From NCBI RefSeq assembly GCF_030272615.1, contig NC_081414.1, forward strand, positions 657,710,292-657,774,291: a DNA stretch of 64,000 bases, given 5' to 3'. Position numbers and translations under genes: made by a program. Shown here piece by piece: positions 29,826 through 41,878 of this stretch. This stretch comes from Cryptomeria japonica. Lineage: Eukaryota; Streptophyta; Pinopsida; Cupressales; Cupressaceae. The stretch's first letter is position 1. Each line of letters starts with the position of its first letter. The notes beneath the pieces were generated by a model. The model saw nothing but the letters and a program-made list of their open reading frames with translations. It did not search any database and was not told where the DNA came from.

Positions 29826-31760
29826 GGGAATTTAGAGTGATTTTGGGGGGGGAAGGGCCAAATGAGCTTCCACATTCACGTGGTTGGCCCTGTTAAGTAG
29901 AGCATATTAAACTATTCTCGAAACAAAGAGAAGCTCAATAAGATAACACACTTTTCAATATTTCATTATGTTGCACAACTAATATGATTGAATAATGTAT
30001 ATTGAATCTTAATTGCAGGGTCCAACAGAGCCAACATGAACAACAACACCACAAGTTGTTGGGTATAATGAACTCCCATATTTTCTTGTATGTACACTAA
30101 TACTATGAGTTGCTTCTAGTGCTGATATGCATGGTGTGACTACAAAAGTTGTGAATATGCCTCATCCTTGTAAGTTTTTTTATTAGTTGACATTTTTTTT
30201 AGCATTTTTTAATTTTCCTTATCATTGTAAGTCTAACCACTTTTAAATAGAATTTATTGTTCTAGTTTTTTACTATCTGCCAGATGTTATTGATACAAGG
30301 ACTTGCATTTCATCCATTTTTTCAATTAGGTATTATAAAGGGTAGGTTGTATTTGTAAATGTCTCTTTGAGTTCATCCAAATTTTATAACTATTACCTCA
30401 CTTCTCATTATTGCTGCAACAGGGATTATGGCCAACATAGGCTATGATTGCAACCTCTTAGTGTCATAGAGTCTCTTTGTTCTTAAAATTGTAGTGGACT
30501 ACCAGGTACATTTCCTTTTTTGCACTCCAAATTGTAGCGGTCAATTCATAGGACCAAATTTCTTTTGATATCTAGAGGATAGTATTAAATTTTAAGTAAT
30601 TAGAGGCTTCTGAGGCGTATTTGGAAAGTATTTATTTTTGTGGGATATGATGGTTTTATTTTAAGTCATCTTAAGATGATCTCAATGAGTAATTATTTCA
30701 CTAATGACATTTTTTCATTTTTCTTCATGAATGTTGGCATTTTTTACAAGTTAAGAGACCCATTGAGCACATAGCCTTGTAAATTCATTACTTTGTTAAT
30801 ATAATACTTGATCTCTCTAACAAAAACTCATTATGCATATTGATGATGATAGCCAATATTTCTCATTTGATGATCATCTAGGTCATATTTTTATCTAAAA
30901 GAAACTTATCACAAAAGGGGTCATGAAGTATCCTCATTAACAGTCAAACCTCACTATAGTTGAGATATCAAAGCTTTCAATCATAGGAAAGATATAGCAA
31001 TAGTAATATAGGTGTCAACTTGAAGAGAATGAGTAGTGAAAATTGAAGTCATACAAAGTTAGAGACCAGGAGTTGCCAGTCAAACCAAAAGCCCTAAATC
31101 CATAGATGATACGAAGAGCGGTCAAATAACTCTCCACGAGTGTAGATAGTTAGCAAATCATGGTGATGAAGGTTTTTTAGTGGTGAGATAATCAAAACAA
31201 TATGAGAAAACACTTAGATAAGATATCATTTTTAAAAGATGACAAGGATGCCATCATACTCATTGTATGTGATAGTAAGGATATTCACTATTGCAAAGAC
31301 AGTTGTGAGTAAATTTTTTTGTATCAAATCAATATAAATACTATCCTATGCTTATTGTAGAAGCCATACGCCTGAGCCAATATTCATAGTGATAAAGGAG
31401 CCTTTCAACGTTAGCAATATACATGATATAGATTATCAAAGTTTCAAATAGTGGTAGGCATGCATTCAAGGTAGCTCAAATAGAGGAGATTTGATAGAGC
31501 ACAAGCCATGATAGAAACCTAGAGACAAATCCCTATATTGGGCATAGTTAAGAAGGATAGCTAACAAGTTCTAAAGATTTGCTTGAATTGATCAAAATAT
31601 TGTTGGATTATTAGCAGATAGGCTAGATTTTGTGTGGGGTTTTGATCTGAAACATGTCTCACATCGTAAAACAATTAATGTGTTGATGTGAAACTATCAA
31701 ATTTCAGTAGTCATTATATGATTTTTTGTATTATTTAAAATAAATAAATAAATAAATAAT
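29826..31760. other. Non-coding interior of the CACTA element
   Basis: AT-rich sequence without a recognisable frame. No known element was identified. It separates the last exon from the right subterminal repeats. Confidence 0.4.
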
Positions 31761-31764
31761 CATT

Positions 31765-32548
31765 GAAATTCCGATGCCCCTTATATTTGCACCAACGACT
31801 ATACCATCGGGCATACATCATCCTCGTCAGTACATAGTTCATGGTTTCCATTGGACGGTGTTGGTATTTCGATGAAAATCAATGAAAACATCCGACGAGG
31901 ATGCTATATGACCGACGACATTCTCTCGGCGGATGAGCGGTTGGGTTGGCACATGCTGATGAAATCCATCGACATGACTTACACTTGCGGAAAAGGGAAC
32001 ATTTGGTCTTCCCGATAGCCAATGAGGCTATCAGTAAGACATACACTGATAGAGACCTGAAACCTCCATCGGTGTATGTCTTACCGATAGCCTCATCGGC
32101 TATCGGCAAGACCAAATGTTCCCTTCGTCACTAGTGTAAGTCTTGTGAATGGATTTCATCGGCATGTACTACCTCGACGGCACTCGAGACATCAAGTCTC
32201 CATCGGTGTATATCTTGTCGATAGCTGACATCGTATATTGGCAAGACATACACCAATTGAGACCTCATGTCTCGGGTGTCGTCGAGGTAGTACATAACGA
32301 TGAAATCCATTGGCAGGACTTACACTAGTGGTGAAGGGAACATTTGGTCTTGCCGATAGCCGACGAGGCTATCAGTAAGACATACACCGATGGAGACCTG
32401 ATGGTTTCCGTCGGAATTTCGATGTTGACGAGCATCGTCGGAGTATCCGACAACAAGTTTTCGATGACTGCGTTTGTCAACAGTCTGATGAAAAAGAGTC
32501 ATAATTTTGACAAGCGACTGTCGGAATTGAGCCTCAAATGTACTAGTG
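31765..32548. repeat. Right subterminal region with nested palindromes and terminal repeat
   Basis: This GC-richer block is built of inverted and direct repeats. Arm pairs at 31997-32060 and 32070-32130 (from GGGAACATTTGGTCTT to its complement) form a hairpin with about 60-base arms. The segment 32125-32210 (from CTTCGTCACTAGTGTAAG, with CTACCTCGACGGCACTCGAG) is mirrored at 32260-32342. 31960-32060 recurs in direct order at 32300-32400. CACTAGTG occurs inside the arms. The end has TTCCGTCGGAATTTCGATG and other CGTCGG words seen in plant CACTA subterminal regions, and closes with TACTAGTG at 32548. Confidence 0.8.
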
Positions 32549-32551
32549 GTA

Positions 32552-33377
32552 GATGCACATTTCAGCTGCAAATGAATTGAATTTATTATTTAATATAGTG
32601 TATAAAGGCTTTTTATTATATATATTTTATAATGAGTATCTCCATGACACTCTGTAAAGATTATGGGGAATGTAAAGTCACAATTATATATCTCTTCTCA
32701 CCACATTTACTTGTGAAACTATAATAGAAGTTCGATTCATGTATGAAAACATCTTAAACAGTACAAATACTTTTTAGTGGTCATATTTTATTGCACAAGG
32801 GTCATCATAGTTCTAATATAGATTATTAAGTATGTACACTTTATTTTAGATAATCTTTGGTTTTCTCAAAATAAAAATATGGTTCTATTGATGTTGTATT
32901 GAATATATTCCATTTTAGTTTGGTATTCATTACTTAATGGAGACTTTAATTTAAATGGCATCCTTTTTATAGTTAGTGGTAGGAGTAGATCAGTGCTATT
33001 TTAGGTTATGTATATTCTTCATTATTTAGCATTGTTAACCAAGAAATTATTATAAGATAGCCTAAATGTTAAATACTAAAAAAAATATGTTTAGTATATC
33101 TACCCATTGCCATAGTCTATAAAAATTAATTGATTATTGTAATAAGTTGTATGATTTATTGAATCTATAAATGCATCTACAATGACCTTGACCTAGTCAC
33201 AAATGCTTAGGGTCAAGTATTCATTTGGGTATAGCTACTAATTATTGTTGTGACGCTATATTTTAAGAGATGTAAAATCTTGTTTATGGCACCTCTAGGA
33301 ATATAATTGGTTAGGTTTAATTTAAGCCCAAAGTTTATAAGTATTACTCACTCTCAAAATAGTTGCAACATCATCTC
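32552..33377. other. Spacer upstream of an LTR, nothing recognised
   Basis: AT-rich DNA with no open frame. It ends in a purine-rich tract followed by an LTR-like start, so it may be the decayed internal end of an LTR retrotransposon. Confidence 0.4.
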
Positions 33378-33390
33378 AAGAAGGGCAAAA

Positions 33391-34270
33391 TGTAGACACC
33401 TATTTTTGTGCATATCTAATTACATTTAACTTTACTTAATTAAATACATATTATGTATTTAAATAATTTCACCATATATCCAATTCTATCCTGACTTTTA
33501 ATTAAATATATATATCTACTATCTATTTCATTAATTTGTCCTTTTCTTGATCTCACTAATTAAATAAATATTTATTCTTTTAATTTATTAATTTTAAAAC
33601 TTTAGTTTTATTTCTTTATTATTGTCCATTCAATCCTACCTTTAAATTGCTTACATGGATTGTAGAATAAACTTTCTATCAAGTGACAAGTATCCCTTTC
33701 ACATGTTTAATTAATCTAGACACTTCACAAAAGTCAAACTAGCTTTTCATCTCATCCATTCATTTTAAACTAAACATCTTAATCTTAGCTCTTCTCATAA
33801 GAATGTTGCTTTAATGCACTTCCTAACCCTAAATTCTATCCATCATGTGACAAGTATCACATGATCACAACTTTGAGTTTAACCCTAATCTTTGCTCTAA
33901 TTTTAGCCATCCATTGTCAATCTATCCCTTGATTTTAACTTTTGAGAATTCAATAAATAAGAGGTTTCTCACATTATTTATATATCTTCATTCAACATTA
34001 TTTATGCTGTCCAATTTTCTATCTAAATGTTATGTTCTTCCATAACCTTATGGAGAAGAAATTTCTATTTAATCTACAATTATCATATCCTCAAGAAACA
34101 AATCAAGTAAAATTGGAGTGCACTTTATTTCATCTCTCAATCTAAGCAGAAATTAAAAAATTAGATTAAGATATTGCTGTCTCTATTACATTTATCTTCC
34201 ATTTTTATTTACCTTCAATCTTATCCTTCATCATGATTTTCTCTGAGTTTTATTATTATTGCTTGTGCTA
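33391..34270 (+). mobile_element. LTR remnant with polypurine tract, related to the LTR at 55.7-56.5 kb
   Basis: AAGAAGGGCAAAA (33378-33390) is followed directly by TGTAGACACC. The minus strand at 56530-56504 reads almost the same: AAAGAGGGGCAAAA, then TGTAGACACTC. A polypurine tract next to a TG start marks the beginning of a 3' LTR, here in plus orientation. The LTR body shares further features with the other copy: AAATAAATA palindromes, CATGTGACAAGTATCACATG versus GACACATGTCAT, and a TAACCCTAATC.TTGCTCTAA type word. The right boundary is uncertain. No pol of this element remains to the left. Confidence 0.6.
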
Positions 34271-34284
34271 TTGCAGTGATTCCA

Positions 34285-34995
34285 AACAGAAAGATCCAAT
34301 TAGGCATGGATTCAAAAAACCTAACGAGCAAACTGTGGATCAAGAAATGACGGATTCAAAACGTAATCAGCAAATGACGACCCAGCGGCATCAATTTGTG
34401 GCCTCAAATTCCACCGGTGTGACAGGGAAATCCACTTCATCTTCATCTTCATTCTGAAATTCTTCTCAGAATGAGTATTTGGACCAAACAGAGATCTATC
34501 GTCCTCTCTGAGTTTGAGTGTATTGCCCGATTTGAATGCAAGGCTTAATAAACAGAAGAATGACATTTTAGATTTTGTCATCGAGAATGTCAAAGCAACG
34601 ATTTCTTTTCTTTCCAGTGAAGACCATGTCGATGAGAAGCAACCAAATATTCGACAAGCAGTGAGCCAATCTGCAGGGAGATGCATCTTCAGGCATTGCA
34701 GATACGTGCAGGCAATATTAGAGGCTTTGGAGGCTAAAATTGCTAATATGTGTCTAAAGTAAAACCGCTGTTCCCCCTATTTATGGAAATGATCCTTCCC
34801 TGCTGTGGCCCTTTAATGTAATTGTTCAGTGTGATAGGACGACCATGGAAGCCGCAGTGAGGGAAACTATTCTGCCTATTCTGTTGGGGTGTCTGGAGTA
34901 TCTGGGAAACGGGAAGATAATTGTAGAACGAGGCATTTATAAAATAATAAATTCTGCCCATTCTGGTTTGCAGGGCTGTGATTAATGTGGTGGAA
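34285..34995 (+). other. Gene-like island of unknown identity
   Basis: This stretch is richer in GC than its neighbours and has coding-like frames. 34300-34457 encodes QMTTQRHQFVASNSTGVTG and a Ser run. 34476-34762 encodes DLNARLNKQKNDILDFVIEN, VKATISFLSSED and YVQAILEALEAKIANMCLK with a natural stop. A third frame at about 34795-34983 encodes TILPILLGCLEYLGNGKIIV. They lie in different frames with no clear splice sites, so this may be a gene fragment or processed remnant. I recognise no family. It lies directly beyond the LTR-like sequence and could be host-derived DNA. Confidence 0.35.
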
Positions 34996-35139
34996 ACCCT
35001 CCCTTTCTATGATTGGAGAGGCATTTATAAAATTTAGATAGATTGCTGCGGGATTAATTATATTGATTTGGGTATAAAACATACTTTTCGTACAGCATGT
35101 TAGCCACAGGTTAGTCAATCGCAGCCAGAATAAACGCGT

Positions 35140-35805
35140 CTCCATTTTTTTTTATTTTAAGTTATTTTCTTGTTAAAAGTGATTTTTTAAATAAAACATA
35201 ATGTTTTTTTTAATGTTTTTAATATTGTAGTGATTTGATTAATAATATTAGATCCAATAATATTTAATCCCACAGAGAAACAAAACAAGTACTAGTTCAT
35301 ATATTAGGCACAATACAATTTCCAAAGATATGATCTTAATAATGAGAGAACATACCCTAACTAACTACATAATGCATATAAACCTTAGGTGAAGATTTGG
35401 ACTGTGATTCAATTAATGTTCATTAATCTATTAAATATTTTTTAGGTATATATTTGATCTAGTAAATTAAAAAAAATAGTTTTATTTTTTATTTAATTAT
35501 TTTTTAAATTTAAAATATTAATCATTTAGTATAAATTTTTTAATTATTATTTTTATTAATATTTGGTTTTTCATATATTTTTGACTTTGCATTTAGTTTA
35601 TTCTATTTTAATATTTTTTTTTAGACTTAAGTTTGAAATTTATTTATAATTATTTATGTCTTTTTAAAAAATTATAAATAGTACTTAAAATTTATTAAAA
35701 TTAATTTAATTTATAATTATTTATCTTATTTAAATTTTAATTTATTGGAGAACATTTATATTTTGAATTTCTATTTTTATTTATATAATACATTTAATTT
35801 ATCTC
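35140..35805. other. Very AT-rich spacer
   Basis: Homopolymer and AT-rich sequence with no feature beyond low complexity. Confidence 0.5.
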
Positions 35806-36184
35806 TCCATCACTCTCGATCTCTCTATCTTCTCATCTCCATCTCCCTCTCCGTATCCACATTCCTCTCTCTATCTCTCTCCCCTATTTCTATCTTCTCA
35901 CCTCTTCATGCATCTCTCTGTCTCTCTTTGTCTCTCTCTCTCCCACTATGCCTATCTCTATCATTCCCTCTCTATATCCCTATCTCTCCCTATTTGTACC
36001 TCTCTCTCTCCTCTCTATGATACTCCCTCTTCCTACATCTCTTTATTTCTCTATCCTTTATCTATCCATCTCTCTAATTATTACTCACACAATCCTTGTT
36101 TCTTCTTTCTTATCTCTATCTCTATCTTTATCTCTCTCCCTATCTCTTATTCTCTCTATTACCTTCTCTTCTTCTCTTTATTAC

Positions 36185-36241
<57 letters not shown>

Positions 36242-36292
36242 TTCTCTCCCTCCCTCTCTATCTATTAATATATCTATCTCCCTCTATATCTA
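35806..36292. repeat. CT-rich microsatellite region
   Basis: Nearly 490 bases of TCTC, CTAT, CTCC and TCCC words, with a pure CT run at 36189-36239. Open frames of Ser/Leu in three frames come from the repeat and are not genes. In style it is the complement of the GA-rich block at 40740-41520. Confidence 0.85.
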
Positions 36293-38384
36293 TTGCAAAC
36301 ATAACATGATCCTATTGGTAATGGAATCTAATTAGCTTCCTAATTTAAAGCCTTTTTAGTCATGTTTGGATCCCTATAGGTAGATGCATAGTTCATTTTA
36401 AGCTATCACTTCTTGATTGAAACTTTGGTTGCACAAATAACATCAATTTTTAAATGGCCTACAACTTGACCTTACACACTAAACAAATGTATGCAAAATA
36501 CACCAAAAAATTCCCTAATTGACCTTCCATGGCTCTTTAACTTACCCATTGCACACCAAAGCACAATTGCTAGATATTATTCTCTTTTAAATTATTATAG
36601 TGATAAAATTTGCATCTTTGTAGAAATTTCTAGATTATTTTTGTGTTCTCTACAAGAGTATCTTAATATAATTAGATGTCGATAAATGGTACAATCTCAT
36701 ATAGAGTTGGCTTATTTTATTGTCATTTATCTATATCCATTTACACACATTCCCACATATCTAAGTGTGCCTTATAATTTTTTGTACATGTTCTTGTGTA
36801 ATTTATATTTATGGCACCTCCATGTCTTCTTGGATCAATTGGAGAGCATGGATTTGATCTTGTATCTATATTTTTAACCCCTGGAATTCAAAAAAGTAAT
36901 TTCAAATTTGATTTATTTGTGCCTATTTCAGTCCTACCTTGAGATCGATTGACAATTTTTTTGCATTATTATTGATATACTAGTATTAATATTTATTCAC
37001 ATGGACATTAATTCATATCAATTTAAACCATTTAATAAACATTTATATATAAAGATAGTTTATTAGATAAATACTTTAATTGATGCCTTAAGAAGGGACA
37101 ATGTTTACCTTGTAATCATCATCTAGAAGAATTATGTACCTGATATTTTTTTGATCTTTAACATCTCCAAAAAGATAGTCTCTCTTCAAGTTTCACCTAG
37201 GGGTACCTGCAAGAAGTTGTGTCCTTTTTGGCCAAAAAGTGGAAGTTTTTTCCCTTTTTTTCATTTTCATCCTATTTGACCTAAAGATTTGACACACTTA
37301 AAGAGTGAATCTTGAAAAATTTCAACAATAGAAAATGTAGTGCTCGAAGTCTACATTCCAAATATGTAATTTATTTTAATACCCAGATCTTAAAAATGAA
37401 GTTTGAATAGGCATTACTAAAACCTATAGTTTAAAAGTCACTTTTTCAAGACCATACCATGCCCGTGTATGGCAAGCATAATTTGACCTAAATGAAATTA
37501 TTTTTATAAATCTTTTTGGGAAAAGATCTGTAACTCACTCACCTTGGAGGAGAATATTTTTTTGTAATTTTTTTCTACATATTTTTTTTGTTAATTTTTT
37601 ATTATGCATAATCATTGTTTTGAAAAATTCTTGTGTACGGCAAGCATAATTTAACCTATTTTTTTTATTTTTATTTTTTAAACTATATAAAATTCTCTCT
37701 AGTTTGATGCCATATAATGTTTTCTCCAAAAGGCTTACAGACAAAAAAGTTTACCAAAAACTAAAAAGCCCTATTATTTCAAGTTTATGGACCTCTTTCA
37801 TTAGTAATTATTTTAAAAATAAAAATATTGATCCATTTTCTAAAAAACTTACATATTTAGAATCTAGATAGTCTCGACTATAATGGGTTTTCATTGTTTA
37901 AAAAAATTCTAAAAATTTGGTGTTCAGATATATTTTTGAAGTTAATATTTTATATGAAGATTGATTTGGCCTTCAAGTTGTAGGTCAAACTAGGTCCAAG
38001 CCAAAGGTTTAGCTCTCCAAGCCATTTCCCAAGCCAAAACTGAAGCTACAACCGAACCAAAGTTTAAAATTTTTAGAAACGAGATCTCGTTTACCTATTT
38101 TGTTTTTTAAAATAATTAAAAAAATATTAGGCAAATGAGATCCCTTTTCAAAAACAAAATAGGATCATGTTTCCCTTTTTTCAATTTAAAAAAAAAAACA
38201 AAAAAACAAACAAACTATATATATACATGAAATATAACATTTAAGTACAATTCACATTTCCCTTTTTGTTTTTCCTTTCTTATACTTTAATTTATATTTC
38301 ATGTATATATTGGCAGGATGTTTGAGAGTGGCTTCAGATCTCTAAGAGTTATAATATAGATTCTAGATTTTAGAAGATCTTATA

Positions 38385-40737
38385 AGTTGTGACATAATAG
38401 GACTTATAATGTCATAATACAACCTATTGTGTCATAATAGGTCTCGTTGTGACATAGTAGGTCCTATTGAATCATAATAGGTCATATTGTGACATAATAG
38501 GTCCTATTATGACATAATATGACCTATTAAGTCATAATAGGTCTTATTATGTCATAAGACCCCTTAAGAGGACCTATCATGACATTATACCTCTTACTAG
38601 GACCTATTATGACTTAAGACCCCTTAGTAGGACCTACTAAGACATAATAGGATTGATCATCACATAATAGGACCTATTATGTCATAATAGGTCCTATAAT
38701 GTCATAAGACCCCTTAAGAGGACCTGTCATGTCATAATAGGTCCTATTATGTCATAAGACCCCTTAAGGGGACCTATTATGACATTATACCCCCTAGTAG
38801 GACCTTGTGAAGGGTATTATGTCATAATCGGGCTGATTATGACATAATAGGACCTATGATGACATAATAGGTCCTTGAAGGGTATTATGTCATAATCAGG
38901 CTGATTATGACATAATAGGACCTATGATGACATAATAGGTCCTATTATGTCATCATAGGTCCTATTATGACATCATAGGTCATATTATGTCATAAAACCC
39001 TTTAAGAGGACCTATTATGACTTTATAGCCCTTACTAGGACTTGTTAAGGGGTATTATGTCATAAGAGGACCTATTGTGACATAATAGGACCTATAATGT
39101 CATAATAGGTCCCATTGCGACATAATAGGTCCTTTTGGGTCATAATAGGTCTTATTGTAACATAATAGGTCCTATTATGTCATAAGACCCCTTAAGAGGA
39201 CCTATTATGACATTATACCTCTTACTAGGACCTATTATGACATAAGACCCCTTATTAGGATCGATTATCACATAATAGGATCTATTATATCATAATAGGT
39301 CCTGTAATGTCATAAGACCCCTTAAGAGGACCTGTCATGTCATAATAGGTCGTATTATGTCATAAAACCCTTTAAGAGGACCTATTATAACATTATACTT
39401 CTTAGGAGGTCCTTTTAAAGAGTATTATGTCATAGTAGGACTAATAATGACATAATAAGATCTATGATGATGTGATAGGTCCTATTATGTCATCATAGGT
39501 CCTATTATGTCATCATAGGTCCTATTATGACATCATAGGTCATATTATGTCAACATAGGTCCTATTATGACATCATAGGTCATATTATGTCATAAAACCG
39601 CTTAAGAGGACCTATTATGACTTTATACCCCTTACTGGGACTTGTTAAGGGGTATTATGTCATAATAGGACCTACTGTTACATTATAGGACCTAGAATGT
39701 CATAATAGAACCTATTATGTCATAATAGGTCTCATTGTAACATAATAGGTCCTATTATGACATAATATGACCTATTATGAAATTATACCTCTTAATAGAA
39801 CCTACTATGGCATAAGACCCCTTAGTAGGACCTATTATGACATATGTAGAGAAAGATAAGTTGGTTGGGAGAGAGAGATGGTATGTTCAAAGAGAGTTAA
39901 GAGGTATTATGTCATAACGGGACCTATTGTGACATAATAGGACCTATAATGTCATAATATGACCTATTATGTCATAATATGACCTATTATGTCATAATAG
40001 GTCCCATTGTGACATAATAGGTCCTTTTGTGTCATAATAGGTCATAATGTGACATAATACGACCTATTATGTCATAATAGGTCCTGTTATGTCATAAGAC
40101 CCCTTAAGAGGACCTATGATGACCTTATACCTCTTACTAGGACCTATTATGACATAAGATCCCTTAGTAGGACCTATTATGACATAATAGGATCGATTAT
40201 CACATAATAGGACCTATTATGTCATAATAGGGTCTATAATGTCATAATACCCCTTAAGAGGACCTATTATGGCATTATACCCCTTAGTACGACCTGTTAA
40301 AGGGTATTATGTCATAATAGGACTAAAAATGACATAATAGGATCTATGATGATGTAATAGGTCCTATTATGTCATCATAGGTCCTATTATGACACCATAG
40401 GTCATATTATATCATGAAACCCCTTAAGAGGACCTATTATGACTTTATACCCCTTACTAGGACCTATTAAGGGGTATTATGTCATAATAGGGCCTATTTT
40501 TACATAATAGGACCTATAATGTCATAGTATGACCTATTATGTCATAATAGGTCCCATTGTGACATAATAGGTCCTATTATGACAGAATGTGACCTATTAT
40601 GTCATAATACGGCCTATTATGTCATAATACAACCTATTATGTCATAAGATCCCTTAAGAGGACCTATTATGACATTATACCTCTTACTAGGACCTATTAT
40701 GACATAAGAGCCCTTAGTAGGACCTATTATGAGATTT
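38385..40737. repeat. Array of palindromic GACATAATAGG / CCTATTATGTC units
   Basis: Some 2.35 kb consist almost wholly of the 11-base word GACATAATAGG and its complement CCTATTATGTC, often joined through a central A or T into an odd-length palindrome. Variants are TCATAATAGG and GTCATAAGACCCCTTAAGAGG. A longer-range order exists: AA(A)CC.CTTAAGAGGACC followed by TATTATGACTTTATA recurs near 38995, 39595 and 40425. The phrase GTAGAGAAAGA(T/C)AAGTTGGTTG ends two blocks, at 39845 and 40737. Confidence 0.9.
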
Positions 40738-41203
40738 GTAGAGAAAGACAAGTTGGTTGTAAGAGAGAGGTGAAACGTTTAGAGAGAGATAGAGAGATAT
40801 ATAGAAAAATGTAGGTAGGTAGAGGGTAGGGGGAGGTGTATAGAGAGAGCGGAAATAAAGAGTTAAGAGTTAAGGACGTGAGAGAGAGGTAGAGACATAG
40901 TTTTAGATTTTGGGAGAGAGGGGACAAAGTGAGATAGAGAGGTAGAGAGGGGATATAAGGGACATAAAATTAGAGAGGGAATGAGGGAAGGGTGAAGAGA
41001 TAGAGGGAGAGAGAGATGTTAATAGGGAGGGAGTGAAAGGTATGTAGAGAGATATATATAGTATATGCAGAGAAATAAAGGTAGGTAGGGAGTAAGAGGA
41101 AGTGTAGTGAGAGATGAGATAGATAGTAGAGAGTGAAGTATGTGAGAGAGAGGTAGAGAGGAGATAGAGTAGACATAAAAGTAGAGAGGGAATGAGGGAG
41201 GGT

Positions 41204-41264
<61 letters not shown>

Positions 41265-41324
41265 CGAGTGGAAGAGAGATGTATGTAGAGAAAGATATCT
41301 TGGTAGGGAGAGTAACAAAGGTAC

Positions 41325-41370
<46 letters not shown>

Positions 41371-41520
41371 ATATGTAGAAAAATAGTGATAGGCATGGAG
41401 TGAGGGGAGGTGTGTAGAGAGAGAGGAGACAGATAGTAGAGAATTAGGGATGTGAGAGAGAAAAAGGTAAGATATAGATGTAGAGAGGGGATAGAGGAAG
41501 AGTACTATGGAGAGAGATGA
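40738..41520. repeat. GA-rich microsatellite block within the foldback element
   Basis: Purine-rich sequence with pure GA runs at about 41199-41260 and 41327-41365 and GTAG interruptions. Minus-strand Ser/Leu frames are artefacts. It lies on one side only, between the palindrome array and the right arm. Confidence 0.85.
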
Positions 41521-41878
41521 GTCTAGAGATCAAGAAAGATAAAGAGAGCTACAAAATGCTGATAGGAGCCTGCTGATTACAAAAATTTGACTAAGTATAA
41601 AAATTTATAAGATCTTCTAAAATCTAGAATTTGCAAAAATCACTCCTGGAGATTTGAAATCACTCTCAAAAATCTTGCCAATATAGATATGGAGGGAGAT
41701 GAGTCTAGAGCTCAAGGAAGATTAAGAGATTGACATAAAAAGAGTTACCAAATATTGAATTGTTGATTACTAAAATTTGACTCAAGTCTAAAATTTTATA
41801 AGATCTTCTAAAATCTAGAATTTGCATTATAACTCCTAGAGATTTGAAACCACTCTCAAACATCCTGCCAATATTTAC
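41515..41878. repeat. Tandem duplication of about 180 bp in the right arm
   Basis: The unit beginning GAGATGAGTCTAGAG at 41516 recurs at 41699, and both copies run through TTATAAGATCTTCTAAAATC and ACCACTCTCAAA/ATCACTCTCAAA to TTGCCAATAT/CTGCCAATAT. The left arm has only one copy, so the duplication arose after the arms formed. Confidence 0.85.

Noticed and set aside
35745-36335. Several overlapping Ser/Leu-rich frames
   Set aside because: Artefacts of the CT microsatellite; every frame is open because the repeat has no stop codons.
38385-40737. CRISPR-like look (short repeats with spacers)
   Set aside because: Units occur in both orientations with no unique spacers of constant length, within a plant transposon.
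40727-41396. Minus-strand Ser/Leu/Tyr frames
   Set aside because: Same cause, from the GA-rich block in the foldback element.
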